From NCBI GenBank assembly GCA_027382625.1, contig JAJKFJ010021154.1, positions 62,001 through 126,000 of the forward strand: 64,000 nt of DNA, given 5' to 3'. Below are positions 47,964 through 58,961 of this stretch, piece after piece. A program made the position numbers and the translations under genes. A model generated the notes under the pieces. It was given only the letters and a program-made list of their open reading frames with translations. It did not search any database and had not been told where the DNA came from. The first letter of the stretch is position 1. Every line of letters begins with the position of its first letter. This stretch comes from Tetmemena sp. SeJ-2015. Taxonomy: Eukaryota; Ciliophora; Spirotrichea; Sporadotrichida; Oxytrichidae.

Positions 47964-50273
47964 ATGAAACCAGTTAATAAAAGCAGAGATAGAGTGCCTC
48001 TTCCCAAGCAGCAAACTTCATCTTCACAGCATAGACTAAAAACAAATCACACCGCTTCCTAGCATGTGATAACTACTAAGATGATAGGCAAGATAAATAG
48101 CAGAAGAGACAATCTTATATTTAAAGTATATCTTTTGCTCATATTTTGAATATCTTCACTACTCTCATAACTCTCTTTCGACATCTGACTTTAGAGAAAG
48201 CAGCAATCTGAACTACACATCTAATACTTCTGGTCTATCAAATGTGTTGAAGGAAACTAGAGAGCAGTCCAAAGCAGAGAGTATTGGATCACCTTCGAGA
48301 GATCTGGTATAGATCGATGAATCTACTCTAAAATCTTTGCAATCTAAAATTAACCTCATGGAAGATCAAATCTTTTTTAAAATATAGACGATTATGGTAT
48401 TAGATAAAATGTCATCCTTCTTATGTTGATGATAGCAATCTATTTTAATCTCTAAAATAGAGTACTCCTAAGATACGATGCGGCCTGTGCTTCGCTAAAT
48501 TTAGAGCAGTTCAGGGTAATAGTAGCTTCTTTCGCAATTACTAAAGCAGCAGTAATTGATTCTAAACCCCAACGACTTAGAAGTGCAAAAGAAGTAAGCA
48601 GAGTAGCAGCATGAGTTCATCCAAGCATCTAGATAAAATCTATAAGATAACTATCACAAGCAAGATGAATAAGTTAGGAAGGCTCTCGATGGCCTCAAAA
48701 TACAAAAGATGGAGGTTGACTTCAACTTGGAGCAGCAATAGAAATATCTCTTGTCAATGCTCAGAGACACTGAGAGTAGAGTCGTAAATGAGAAGTCATA
48801 AATATTTCAAGACCTGAATAACAAAGCAAAAGATTATCAGGAGGAGATGCAGTCACATATAAGCAGAGTCAAGTAAGAGGCATTTTAGAATATAGAGAGA
48901 CAAGACTAGAGACTGCAGAATATTTATGATCGCCTTGATTCAATTTAGAAAAATTACAATCAAAGAGTCTAAAATGTAGAGCAGAGAGTGCAGATTTTGA
49001 CATTAAAGGCTCAGAAATCAAAATGAAGGCTATAATCAAAATAAGTTTGATCTAAGTCAAATATAGAATCTTATCTAATAGAGAGTGCAAGAATCATCAT
49101 AACAAATTTACAACTAACTTCAGGCTGATTACGAGGACAAGATAAATTTCTCTATAAAAGAGTAAGAAAAAGAAACAGAGAGTCTAAAGGAAAAGTTAAA
49201 GTAATTGCAAACTGTTATCTCTAACAATCAAACTACTAGCTCAATCATTTCCAGTTAGAATAACAACTAAATGGAGAGATCTTCAGACATGAGTTATAAA
49301 AGGACTAAAAATTAAATCAAAAGCGTTGCTAATCTCAGTCCAGATACAATTAAGAATTAGGAAAATCAATAACCTAATAGCAATATGTTAACATAAATAA
49401 AGCCTCCATAACTGTAGATTTAAAAAGAGACTCCAACACAGAGCCAATCATCCAAGGCACTTGCCCAAAGGAATTAAAGTGTATCTATGAATCAAAATAA
49501 TGTAAACCCTTTATATAATTTGAATGTCCTTAATTTTATTTCTATTTTTTACGAGAAGAAATAAAGAAATCTTTCGAGAGCTTAGAGGCCTACTCACTCA
49601 AGACTTCAGAGGACATAAATGAAGAAATCGAGAACTTAGTTGGATGTGTGACTCTAATTCTTAGGCTTTAGAAAAGTCCCTATAAGATCTTTGCGATCTC
49701 AAAGAAGGAAGATCAAGCCAAGAAATTGAAGAGTATGCCAATAGAATAATTTCATAGTTCTAGTAATTTTCAGAGTATATCAAGGTCGAACTTTCTAAAA
49801 TCCGAAAGCTCATTCTTCATAGACAACAATCAGCTGATGGAGAATTAAGGAAATAGGATGGATTTATAGAATAATTATAGAAGATGGTATTGAGTGAGAC
49901 AACCACTTCTGCGATAAGTTAAGGCAGTAAAGTTGAGTAAATAAAGGAGCATTAAGAGGCCTTGAAAAAGCACATATAGAATACTCAGGGTTACTTGACC
50001 AGAGAAGCTAGTCAAATTGATATGAAACTGATGCAACTTTAAGACTTGATTGTGAAGTAAGATGGAAATAAGTAAGTTAAACTTCATTATAGGGAGATTG
50101 AGCCTTTTTTGTCTTTAATTGACGAAGGTGATTAAAGACTGAGTGATAGTACAAGCCAAAAGAATGGAAAGCAAAGTAACATAGTGAAGCAAAACATAAG
50201 TGCTATTCCAGAGGAAGGAGCGGAATATTTACATACTGAGGATTAACTTGATGAGGATTCTATTGGAAATTGA
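47964..50273 (+). CDS. Coiled-coil protein
   Basis: ATG 47964, TGA 50271-50273. The Ser/Gln-rich N-terminus is followed by a long coiled coil (about 48660-49250) with heptad-like Leu/Ile/Val spacing, for example LKIQKMEVDFNLEQQQKYLL and VKQEAFQNIERQDQRLQNIY. A Ser/Asn/Gln-rich linker and a second helical part follow. No enzymatic domain is seen; a cytoskeletal or centrosomal role is possible. One IES with a 7-nt pointer is clear (48128). Breaks near 48420-48480, 48650, 49020, 49520-49560 and 49880 are unresolved. Confidence 0.6.
48128..48156. other. 22-nt IES, pointer ATATCTT
   Basis: ATATCTT at 48128-48134 and 48150-48156. Removal joins DNLIFKVYLH to YSHNSLSTSDFRES and avoids a TGA. Confidence 0.85.
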
Positions 50274-50358
50274 TTATATTTGCAAATTTGGATTTGAATA
50301 CTGTAAATTGCTTATGAAGAGGATAGAACAATTTTAAATAAGAAAATTACGTATTGAA

Positions 50359-50734
50359 ATGGAGAGAAATCAAGATCCTAACCTTTCACCTTATAAAGAC
50401 ATGTACTTTTATATTTTAATCATGATTTAGAAGTTCGATGATGAAAAACCAATGATGGCAACATGCTTCAGAAATCCAAGTTTCATTATTCCACAAATAC
50501 TTTGACCTTAAGAAAATGCTTTTGCTTACTATAATACCTCCAACAATTTTGGGTTTGATTTATTCGTTTTGTGGAGGTCTTGCCTTATTCATGTTTCTTA
50601 TGGGAATGAGTAGTGTAATTGCTGTGGAAGTGTGGATTTTCCACGTGTATTTCAACTTTGACACAGAAATTTGTGATGCACCTGTGACTGCAAAAGTAGA
50701 TAAAGTAAGATTGTAGCCTCTTTTTTAAACCTGA
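50359..50734 (+). CDS. Small membrane protein
   Basis: ATG 50359, TGA 50732-50734, about 115 residues after removing inserts. The first 45 residues are hydrophilic. Two hydrophobic segments follow (MLLLTIIPPTILGLIYSF and LALFMFLMGMSSVIAVEVW), then a short tail with one Cys. A small two-pass membrane protein, family unknown. A 7-nt IES (50482-50491, pointer TTC) and probably a 21-nt IES with pointer CATG (50410-50434) lie in the N-terminal part. Confidence 0.6.
50482..50491. other. 7-nt IES, pointer TTC
   Basis: TTC at 50482-50484 and 50489-50491. Removing 7 nt joins FRNPSF to HKYFDLKKMLLL and restores the membrane-segment frame. Confidence 0.65.
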
Positions 50735-50986
50735 ATAAAGGAAGAACAACGCATAACAGAAATGAATAGAGTTAGCATGTTTGAAGGATAAGGACTTTTT
50801 AATGTACAAAATTTTATTTAAGAACCTTAAAAGGAACTCAGACAAACTATATTGAGAATTAAGAATTGAGGGTGCATCAGTAACCTAAAATTTAAATATT
50901 TAATTAAATCAAATAAAAACCTACTTTTGGAAGTCAAAGTTAATCTCAACAAATTAAGCATTCCTAAATTTTGAGAATTCGAGATA
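50735..50986. other. Non-coding flank of the scrambled eIF2B-epsilon piece
   Basis: Between the stop of the small membrane gene and the 12-nt pointer. The minus-strand frame continues past the pointer for 75 nt to TGA at 50909-50911, but this sequence has no counterpart in eIF2B-epsilon and should be germline-limited. Confidence 0.55.
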
Positions 50987-50998
50987 ACTTTCATCATC
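50987..50998 (-). other. Scrambling pointer, copy 1 (12 nt)
   Basis: On the minus strand this reads GATGATGAAAGT, at the 3' edge of the N-terminal eIF2B-epsilon piece. The same 12 nt starts the C-terminal piece at 58046-58057 on the plus strand. Sequences beyond it on each side differ. Confidence 0.92.
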
Positions 50999-52627
50999 CT
51001 CGTGAGTGGGATTATATCCAATTACTTCACTCTCTTTTAAAGTGCACTCTCTAGGGAGATAAGAGAATACTCCGACTTCAAGAATATCAGTTTTATCTGA
51101 TTCCTCGCTCATCTGGAATTCACCATTCTTAGAGTTGAATGTATACTTGCTCACAATTGATTTCTCTTAAACAGTTTTCCCCTCTTTAACAGACACTCCA
51201 AATGAAAGCATTGAGCCTGATTAAACTGTGACGTTTTTAGAAAGCTGAACTTTGTCGCAAATAATTGCATTTTCAACTATAGATCCGTCCTCAATCCTTA
51301 CGTCATTCCAAATTAAATTTAAATGAAAGAGTTCTTGATGACTACATTATTCCCAATATGGCAGTTTTTGCCTATAGTTGATCTTTCCACTCTTGAATGA
51401 TTTCCAATCTTTGAGCTCTTCCCTATTTAGCAATTGTTGGTAACAACAGATCCAAGTCCGATTGAGACATCTGATTCATAATATTTGTTGAAGCTCTGAA
51501 ATGAGTAGTTTTGATTTGGGAAGAGCAGCTTAGAATCAACAACCATGGGATGAAGATATCTAGAGAGTATATCCTAAGTGACCTCCGAATAGGTTCTTGG
51601 GTCCAATATCCTAGCGAAGTAGCCATTAATCTCATAGGCCATGATTCTATCTTCTATGATTTCACTTGACTGTATCTAGTTGATAAAATCATCACTCAAG
51701 TTCTCATAATCAAAGTTATCGGTGAAGTAATTTAGGACATCTCTGCTACAGATGCAAATATCTGCGTCAACCAAGTCGTATCTAACCTAGTATCTCCTTG
51801 CTTACTGTTTTAGTGGTATATAGAGCTCATTGATTTTCAACTTTTTGGACAACTAGAAAGACTCATACTTAAGAATTTCCTTGGTACCATCATCAAGAAT
51901 TAATGCAACCTCTTGCTAGTTATTTCTGATAGGATTTGAGAAAGGGATCTTCACAAAAAGTTTGGTTAGAATCAACTTTCTATCTTTGTCTAATGCTTGA
52001 GCTCTGAAGTGTTCCTTGATAGCCCCATGAATATTGACATTAGTGATTATATCTCCTCTGCAGAGAATGAATTCACTCTTAATAGTCTGGATCTAATTGA
52101 TCTCTCTGAGGGCATCTCCAAAGTTTGAGCTGCTCTCTAGAGTAATTACATTAATCTTGACACCTTTGTAGCTTTGAGCCTTAAGGAATTTGTCAATCTA
52201 GCTTCTATGAAGGCAGACTGCAATGAAGATCTCAGTGACTTTGTTCATTAGGAGGAACTCTATCACATAGTGCAAAATCTAAACATTGGCGAGAGGGAAC
52301 ATGCACTTTAACTTTTCATGAGATAGAGGCTTGAACTTGTTCTGGAAACTTTCTGCGATATAGCTGAGATATTTTTATTTTGCAATGTATCATGAATTTT
52401 AGGATCAGAATGATTTATTAATGCCAAACAAATTAATGATGATAAAAATTAGACTGCACAAAATTAATCGACAGAGTAAACTGTCGTAATTTTTAAATAA
52501 ACTATCACTTATAAGCATAAAATAATAACAGCTTGGAGTCCATTCTTGATAAACTCTTCGTAATTCTAAAGTATCAGTATTACAAATGCTTGCTTCAGAG
52601 AAAAGATATTAATCTTACAGCTGACAT
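50987..52627 (-). CDS. eIF2B-epsilon: eIF2B epsilon subunit, N-terminal MDS cluster (scrambled gene, part 1)
   Basis: ATG 52627. A 26-nt GT-AG intron (52593-52618) comes after MSA. The nucleotidyltransferase-like domain follows: NGLQAVIIAESFQNKFKPLS, then MFPLANVQILHYVIEFLLMN, CRGDIITNVNI, VALILDDGTKEIL. The left-handed beta-helix of hexapeptide repeats follows (VSIGLGSVVTNNCQIGKSSK, IGKNCHIGNNVVIKNSFIW, VENAIICDKVQLSKNVTVQS). It stops being eIF2B-epsilon after IGYNPTHEDDES at the pointer 50987-50998. The GTP-exchange catalytic W2 domain is missing here and is found at 58046-58819 on the other strand. Full protein: catalytic subunit of the guanine-nucleotide exchange factor for eIF2 in translation initiation. 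Two IESs are resolved inside (51310, 52358). Confidence 0.92.
51310..51324. other. 11-nt IES, pointer AAAT
   Basis: AAAT at 51310-51313 and 51321-51324. Removing 11 nt joins VVIKNSFI to WNDVRIEDGSIV in the beta-helix of eIF2B-epsilon. Confidence 0.88.
52358..52524. other. 164-nt IES, pointer ATA
   Basis: ATA at 52358-52360 and 52522-52524. Removing 164 nt joins KNGLQAVII to AESFQNKFKPL, the start of the nucleotidyltransferase domain as in other eIF2B-epsilon proteins. The short pointer is the best of several alternatives. Confidence 0.75.
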
Positions 52628-52762
52628 ATTTACTATTAAAGTTTTAAAGAAATTATTATATAATTAACTATATGCAATCTCAAATTAGGTTCAAATTAAA
52701 AATGAAATTGGGAACGAAAGATTGCTAAATATAAAACCCCTTTAAATTATTAAATCAACCAA

Positions 52763-53726
52763 TCAGTTAATCTTCATTTTCTATTTGTCTTGGATCAATT
52801 TTAAGTTTGCTTTCACAAACTTCTACTCCTCTCCGTTATTAGAAAGAATCTGTTGGTTGTTTAATGATGATTAAATAAGAGCGTCAGTAAGATCTGTTCC
52901 TACGCTCTTTTCAACTTATTTTACGATTCTGGGCCACATTATATTCGTGAATTTTGTTATTGGAATCGAAAGGGGTCTCTTATTTGGTAAGCAGTATTTG
53001 TCAAATCTCTTTCCCATTAGATCCTCAATTAACTCCCTCAATAGTAAATAAAATTTAGGGATATATTTTATCGAGAACTTGTTGTCTTTTCCAATTACTG
53101 GATCTAAATTGATCTTTATCACTGGCTTCCCTACAAACCCATACCAACAGCCCTTACTCTTATCGTTAGAATAGAAAACTCTTATCTTTCTTTAAAAAGA
53201 TTTAAATTGCACATTATTTATAATTTAACTTTCCATTGATACTTTTGAGTAAAATGTTCACTGCTATGGGAATTTTATAGTAGTTTTACAATCCCCAGTT
53301 GAAGTTAATCTCAGTTTTAATTAGTACTTCCACAGTTCCTCTCAATGAAAGATCAATATCGTGAAGGAATTCATCCGGCTGGGAGTCAAGTCTCTAGATT
53401 TTTTAGAATTAAGGAGCGCTGCCATGGAGAGTAACTTTATGAACTTCAATCTCTGAAAGAATTTTAGGTCTGCCCTTATTTGCTACTAGATATATTTCCT
53501 TCAAGATGAAGTTTTGAAACACCTGAGAAGATTTCCATTCTTGGTAAAATACAGAGAGCGCCTTATTAAACCAGTTTGCGGTCTCTGAGCCAGATTAAGA
53601 TTTCAATAAGTTTTCAGAGGATTGATTTAACTCCTGTTGTTGCTGTGAAGGAATGTTCAATTAGTTTGAACCATAATTGTTGAAGATGTTTATTTACTTC
53701 CCAAGGTTAAAACTGTAATTAGACAT
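52763..53726 (-). CDS. SMP-domain lipid-transfer protein
   Basis: ATG 53726, TGA 52763-52765. After a Gln/Asn/Ser-rich start of about 45 residues comes ETANWFNKALSVFYQEWKSS, typical of the first helix of an SMP (synaptotagmin-like, mitochondrial, lipid-binding) domain. The beta strands follow (EIEVHKVTLHGSAPQFQKI, DIDLSLRGTVEVLIKTEINF, CWYGFVGKPVIKINLDPVIG). It ends with FTNIMWPRIVK and an acidic tail. SMP proteins carry lipids at membrane contact sites. No transmembrane segment or C2 domain is visible, as in simple Mdm12-type members. One IES (53186) splits the domain. The gene lies between the two parts of scrambled eIF2B-epsilon. Confidence 0.7.
53186..53233. other. 43-nt IES, pointer CTTTC
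   Basis: CTTTC at 53186-53190 and 53229-53233. Removal joins LLKSINGK to IRVFYSNDKSKGCW within the SMP domain. Confidence 0.8.
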
Positions 53727-53761
53727 CGATTTCTAAACTTTAACTTTTTATATATCAAATC

Positions 53762-55974
53762 TCAATATATGAAAATGTCTTTATTAAAGAGGGTTTATCT
53801 CTACTCTTAATTCTGAACTGAATTATCTTAGGAGATTAAATCATCCCTTGCAAACATCTCATTAACCAAACCCTCTTTTGCTGGTCTGTATGCACTTCTC
53901 GATCTTGCCCTATTGATGTCTTGCTCCTTGTTTATTGTAATATCGTTTGAGTAATCTATATCTTGACCTTGGAGCAAATTTTAAGGGAAGTAATGATCAT
54001 CAAAATGCAATGTAAAATATTTAAGATCATCTTTGCTAAGTGACTTTTTGGCTGGGCTGATAGATATTGACTTCTTGGAATGCTCAGATTATAAAATAAG
54101 ATGAATAATCCTAAGGGTTAAAATACATGCATTCCCTTTTATGGAATACAGGATCTTGATTTTTCTCTTCATTAGCAATCATAAGGTTTTACTCCATCTG
54201 CTGTTTTTCATCTTCGGTACTCTAATCCATATCAATCATGATGTTCTTTTCGACTGCGGTCATTAGATTCTTAAAGAAGTTTTAGGAGTTGCGACTCCTT
54301 TCTTGATGAGCAATCAATATGTCTGATTTGAGTTCCAATATCTTATCCTTGATAGAGTATTTGATTGGCTCGTATTGCTTTAGAGATTTACTTAAAATAT
54401 AAGTTATAATTATTTTCACCAATGGTTTAATTTATATATATTTTGTGATAATCAATTTAAAGATTGAGTAATATCCCTGAACAACAATTTAAGCTGATTT
54501 GTGATTTCTTCATGCCTCTGTATCTTTTGTGGGAGCATGCTTTATAATTGCTCTATCTCTTATTTTGACAACTAATCTGTCTGAGCTGCATTTAGAACAC
54601 TTTAAATTATAATTAGTATGCTACACTTGGCTGATTGAGATACTTAGATTTAATATTTTGGTACTGCTTAACATACTATTATTGCGGAGAATCATGAATA
54701 ACTTAATTAAATATTTAAAAGTGCGAATATAATAGTAGGTAGAGGTAGTCCTCTATGAGGCTTGAGATGACTTGTCTTGAGCAGAGAGGTGTGAGATGTG
54801 CTTAATATTTGAATTAAGAGACTTAGATTCGTTGATCAGCACTTTGGCTTTACTCAGTTTTTAATTGATGAGAAGTGAAGTTGCATTCTTCTTTTCAATT
54901 GCTTGACTCAAGAAAAGCTCCAAAATTTAAGAGTAGTCTTTTAGCTTGGCTTGCAAAGATTCGTACTGGTGGATATAAGATTTGAAATTTTCTTATTAAA
55001 TAAATTTATTATTTGATAACACTTTAGTTTAACAAAGCTATAATTTATAAAGCATTTTTTAGCCATATTTTATTAATAATTTTAAGCATCCTTGCTTCAT
55101 AATTAAAATTTTTTAAATTTTTAACAATTTTTAGGGTCTTAGAATATTTTATTTCTTTAATTTGAAATTACTAATCAGATCATACCACAATTTTGAAAGC
55201 AATAAATTATTTTTGACTTAATTTGCAATTGATATTTACTTTCTGATTTCCATAAAATTTGAAAAAATTAAATTTAAACTCTAAATTTAATAAAAGCAGG
55301 TCATTGTTATCTTTCTTGATTTTGAGTTGCTTTATCTTCTTTAGAGTTTACTGTTAGTTTTGAATGAGCTCTAATTAATTTTAGTTGTCATCACTCATAA
55401 CATGAGTGGCATTTTCAAATTGAGACTCCATTATATTTTGGAAATTAGAGCAGTAAGTTTTTATACCGCTCACCATTTACTTCTGGTATTAGTTTAAGTC
55501 CTTTGCTCCTTGAATTAGAGTTTAAAGCTACCTCAAACTCACCAATTTTTAATTCTTAAAGAAAATTGTAAATTTATTTAAAAATAGCCTTTTATCATAA
55601 TCAAATGAAATAATTAAAGTCTCTTAATTAAATAAAAAACTTTAACAGTAACTCAAATTATTCTTGTTCTAGAAGGTGTTGAAGTTATTTTCGTAATTTA
55701 GAATGTCGTGGAGAGAGGAAGTATTTAGATTTTATTAAGAGGATTTAGGAGACATTACATTTTCAAAGTTTGAAATATTCTTAGAGATATCGCCACTCAC
55801 TTTCAACTCTTCAAAATCATTTTCTCTGAAAATTACCACATTATAGAATAAGGAAAATACTTTATGGATTTATTTAGAAATTTTTTTGTGATATAAAGGA
55901 ATTATTTGCAATTTGGATAATTCTTCTATAAACTCTCCTCCACCTATATTCTTAAAAATTAGACACGCCACATC
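53762..55974 (-). CDS. Coiled-coil protein of unknown function
   Basis: TGA 53762-53764. The most upstream clear coding is at about 55974 (DVACLIFKNIGGGEFIEELS), where no ATG was found, so the first exon may lie behind an IES or elsewhere. A polar region and a coiled coil (about 55300-54800: NQQQTLKKIKQLKIKK, YESLQAKLKDYSQILELFLS) are followed by a C-terminal part ending with Arg/Ser-rich sequence (INRARSRSAYRPAKEG). AT-rich DNA at about 55005-55290 and 54600-54720 breaks the frame and probably represents two larger IESs. The ATG at 55431 may look like a start, but the IES at 55417-55446 joins the frames across it. The spacer to the next gene is only 35 bp. Confidence 0.5.
55417..55446. other. 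25-nt IES, pointer AAATT
   Basis: AAATT at 55417-55421 and 55442-55446. Removing 25 nt joins GERYKNLLLQ to FENATHVMSDDNQNQ in one frame. Confidence 0.65.
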
Positions 55975-57983
55975 AAATGAATATTTAGTAAATGGTTAGA
56001 AAAGGTAAATCAATTTTCAAAAATTATTATAATTAACCAATTTAATAGTTGTAATTAATCTTAAATTTTAAAAATGGTATATTACTGAGCTACGCTTCTA
56101 ACTTCTTATGCTTCATAGGAGACATGTTATATTCGAGTGGTATGCTGTTCACATTAGCAACTGAGCTATCAAAATCATTTATTTCTAAGTTTTCCTCCTG
56201 CAAGAAATCGTCGTCAGTATCTGAACCCTTAAATAATCCCTCATTACCATCGTCTCCTTTAGCAGACAAAAATGAATAATCTTTAGTCAGATCTAAAAGG
56301 AAAAAGATAAATTAATCCTTAGGGCCTATCGTCCCCATACTCATTCTCCCAGTACCGTTAAAGTTCTAGCTGATTCTTAAGTTAGAAAAAGAGCTCTCCT
56401 CCAGCTGAAGCTAATTCATGAACTTCAAAACTTCATCCTCCTTAAACTTGAGTGATCTCTTCCTGTTTCTATCAAATATAATGTCTTCCTCCTCAGCATT
56501 AGATTCATGTCCTGATGAAGAGGGGTCAAAGCTATTATTCTCTTCTTTATCGTTTAAATGCTTCTACTGATTCTCAACTTATACCATCAGGGCTTTCAAA
56601 TTCAAGTTAAAATAAGTTTGACTACTTTTGGCACTCGTCGAAGTAGTTTTAAGCTTAAAGTTCAAATTCGTGGAAAGTATCGACAACACTCATTATAGTA
56701 CTCTTGAAAATCTCTCCCTTGTTTCGATCTAGAGCCCAAAGCTCTTGTATCATTTCATTAGTCTGAGTTTGAAATTTCTCTCTTGTCTCACACAAGCAGT
56801 CCAAAGCATCGCTAACTTTACTTGCTGTGTCTTGCATCTTCTTATAAGAAAGTTTAAACCTCATCTCTTGTTCAAGTAGCTTCTAGTAGTTATTGATGGT
56901 TTAACTTGCCTTAGTGTATGTTTAGATGCTGTCATCTACTATTTTAGAGTCCTTGGCGTACTCATTGCGTATTTTGATTAGCTTCTTTTCTGAAATATCT
57001 AGCTCTTCACATAGCAATAGATGCTTTATAATCATAATATGAAAGTATTACTTCTGTTAGTACTACTTCACTTTCTAAAGCACTGTTTCATTCAAGGCAT
57101 GGATGTTAGCAAGCACTCCACGTTTCAAAAAGAGTGCGTTCTCTACATGGCATACTCCTATCTCATTGAAAACTTTCCTAATAAGTCTTGCTTTGCAAAA
57201 AGAGAAATATCCCTTGCTTTAGGTCTTTTAAGAACTCAAATTCAAGTGCTAGTGATCGTCAAACATGGGATCTTTGAAGAAAACTAGTTCATTGAACTGG
57301 CCAATCAATTGAATTGAGGGATGACCAAGCCTTGATAAGTTTCGCCCATTCAGTTGCTCGTTTTTCATGAGAGCTGAGTAGAATTACTCAATAAGGCCAA
57401 GGAAGCTTTATATTTTCTGGGACTTAGCTTTTATCACAATTTTAAAACTATCTTTTTCAATTCTGCAATTGCATATCTAGTTTATAATACAAAAATAAAA
57501 TAGCGATTGCTTTTTACCTATAGCCTAGGTTTTAACTGAATTAGCAACTATATCCAGCCTCATAAAGTCAAGCACAATTAACATTAAATGTGTGTAGGTA
57601 TCTTCTATTATCTGGGTATCCATAAAATTAAGATAATATTTACTTAAATGACTTGGGCTTTAAGAAAATATTTATTATGTGTTGTCTATTTTTAAATAGT
57701 TCTTTGCAAGTCTGTCTCCAGTGCCTCCAATTCTTTCAGTAATACTCTAAGATCCAAACTTTTGAATGAGTTCATGAGGCTTGATGTTTTAAAAGTGCTC
57801 TGGTGAGAGATTAGTCAGAGGATTGCTCTATATGTCCTAAAATATGCGTGTAGATTCTTAGTTGACATTTATTAACTCTTAAGTGCATCCCTATGATTGA
57901 TTTGAGTCCACAGATACCTTCTACCCGAAGATAGTACCTCCTAATGAATTTGCGGAAATCTTTTTTCCTGGAGATTGATTCAT
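55973..57983 (-). CDS. Sorting-nexin-like protein with helical (BAR-like) region
   Basis: ATG 57983, starting MNQSPGKKISANSLGGTIFG. After a polar N-terminus (about 170 residues) a divergent PX-like region is suggested by ETYQGLVIPQFNELVFFKDP, produced if a TTCAAT-flanked 17-nt insert near 57293-57315 is removed. A long amphipathic helical region follows (about 57010-56640: IRNEYAKDSKIVDDSIQTYT, YKKMQDTASKVSDALDCL), resembling the BAR domain of PX-BAR sorting nexins. Then comes an acidic Ser-rich tail. The expected role is membrane tubulation in endosomal sorting, by analogy only. The first TGA in the final frame is 55973, but coding quality drops after 56090, so the 3' end is uncertain. The frame in 57320-57960 is fully open, so IES limits there could not be fixed from stop codons. 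Confidence 0.45.
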
Positions 57984-58045
57984 GCCCCCAATTTGTTGAG
58001 AATAATTCGCTTTTAAACTAAATATTTTATGGTCGTATATAGGGA

Positions 58046-58057
58046 GATGATGAAAGT
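58046..58057 (+). other. Scrambling pointer, copy 2 (12 nt)
   Basis: GATGATGAAAGT on the plus strand, followed by coding GATTTCGATGAAGAG. It matches the end of the piece at 50987-50998, which is inverted relative to this one. The codon phase is the same in both (GAT GAT GAA AGT). Confidence 0.92.
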
Positions 58058-58819
58058 GATTTCGATGAAGAGGGAGATGAAGATGAGCACAAGTCTAGTG
58101 AGGCTTTTAACTTAGAAGTTAAAAAGACTATCGAGAGAACTACCTAAGATCAGATCAATAACGCTATCACAGAGGTGAAGTCTCTAAGAATGTCCTACAA
58201 TAAGGACTAATCAGATTGCATCGACTCTATAGTTCCACCTCTGTTAGATAAGGTCACTGAGGAAAATTTGCAAAAGAGATCAAAGCAATTGCAAGAGCTG
58301 TTTAACGACTGGAAGGAGCTACTCATTGAATTCATGCGAGGAGGTGACTCTGACGAAAAGACTTTCAACTAGTTCAGCTTATTAAGAGCTATTGAGATCT
58401 ACTGCGGCACTCATGAGCTGTTCAATAATACTTTCCACTTGATTTGCTAGATAATCTATTAACTGAAGCTGGTTGAATCTTCTATCTTCCTCAAGTGGAA
58501 TCTATTTCATTAAATGAATGCTCATATCTTTAAATCAGTAGGCAAAGAAGAGTGTGGCAAACAAAGACGATGAGGATTAGTAAGATGCTATATTTGAGCA
58601 CTTTGACTGCGCCAAAAGAGAAAGATTCATCAAGGATGTAAGTTAGATGATGATGCTTAATTAAATGACTTTTAGATGGCCAAATTCATAGACTTTTTGG
58701 AGAAGCAGCAAGATTAAGATGAAGAGGAGGAAGAGGGAGAAGAGGAATATGATGAAGAAGAGGAGGAGGAAGCATAGGAAAATGAAGGAGAAGAGGAGGA
58801 AGAGGAGGATGACCAATGA
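58046..58819 (+). CDS. eIF2B-epsilon: eIF2B epsilon subunit, C-terminal MDS cluster with W2 domain (scrambled gene, part 2)
   Basis: Starts directly at the 12-nt pointer, without ATG or promoter of its own, and ends at TGA 58817-58819. Begins DDESDFDEEGDEDEHKSSEA (the acidic linker of eIF2B-epsilon), then EVKKTIERTTQDQINNAI and EVKSLRMSYN (the linker helix conserved in the family). The W2 domain of HEAT type follows: LQELFNDWKELLIEFMRGG, LLRAIEIYCGTHELFNNTFH, LICQIIYQLKLVESSIFLKW, then MAKFIDFLEKQQDQDEEEEE with the usual acidic end. An IES with pointer AATC (58499-58536) and a 38-nt GT-AG intron (58638-58675, GTAAGT...TTTTAG) interrupt it. Joined to 50987-52627 on the other strand, it completes the protein in frame. 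Only one N-terminal part is seen in the window, but another locus could exist outside. Confidence 0.92.
58499..58536. other. 34-nt IES, pointer AATC
   Basis: AATC at 58499-58502 and 58533-58536. Removal joins SSIFLKWNQ to QAKKSVANKDDEDQ in the W2 domain. Confidence 0.82.
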
Positions 58820-58961
58820 TTATCACTTAAATGAAGACAACTTAGAAACTTCTAAAATTTAGTCATTGAATTAATTCACAATCTTTATTTTTTAATAAGA
58901 GTAAAAAAAATATATTTTGAGTTTTAAGGAGAACATATAAGTAAAATACATTTTTGGTGGC

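Noticed and set aside
50585..50911. Extension of the minus-strand eIF2B-epsilon frame beyond the pointer.
   Set aside because: The sequence after the pointer does not resemble the family, overlaps the small membrane gene on the other strand, and the true continuation is at 58046.
57039..57317. Plus-strand ORF of 93 codons with a signal-peptide-like start (MKVLLLLVLLHFLKH).
   Set aside because: The minus strand over the same bases carries an extended, polar, helix-forming reading frame of the sorting-nexin-like gene, and the hydrophobic start is the mirror of its Gln/Lys/Asn codons.
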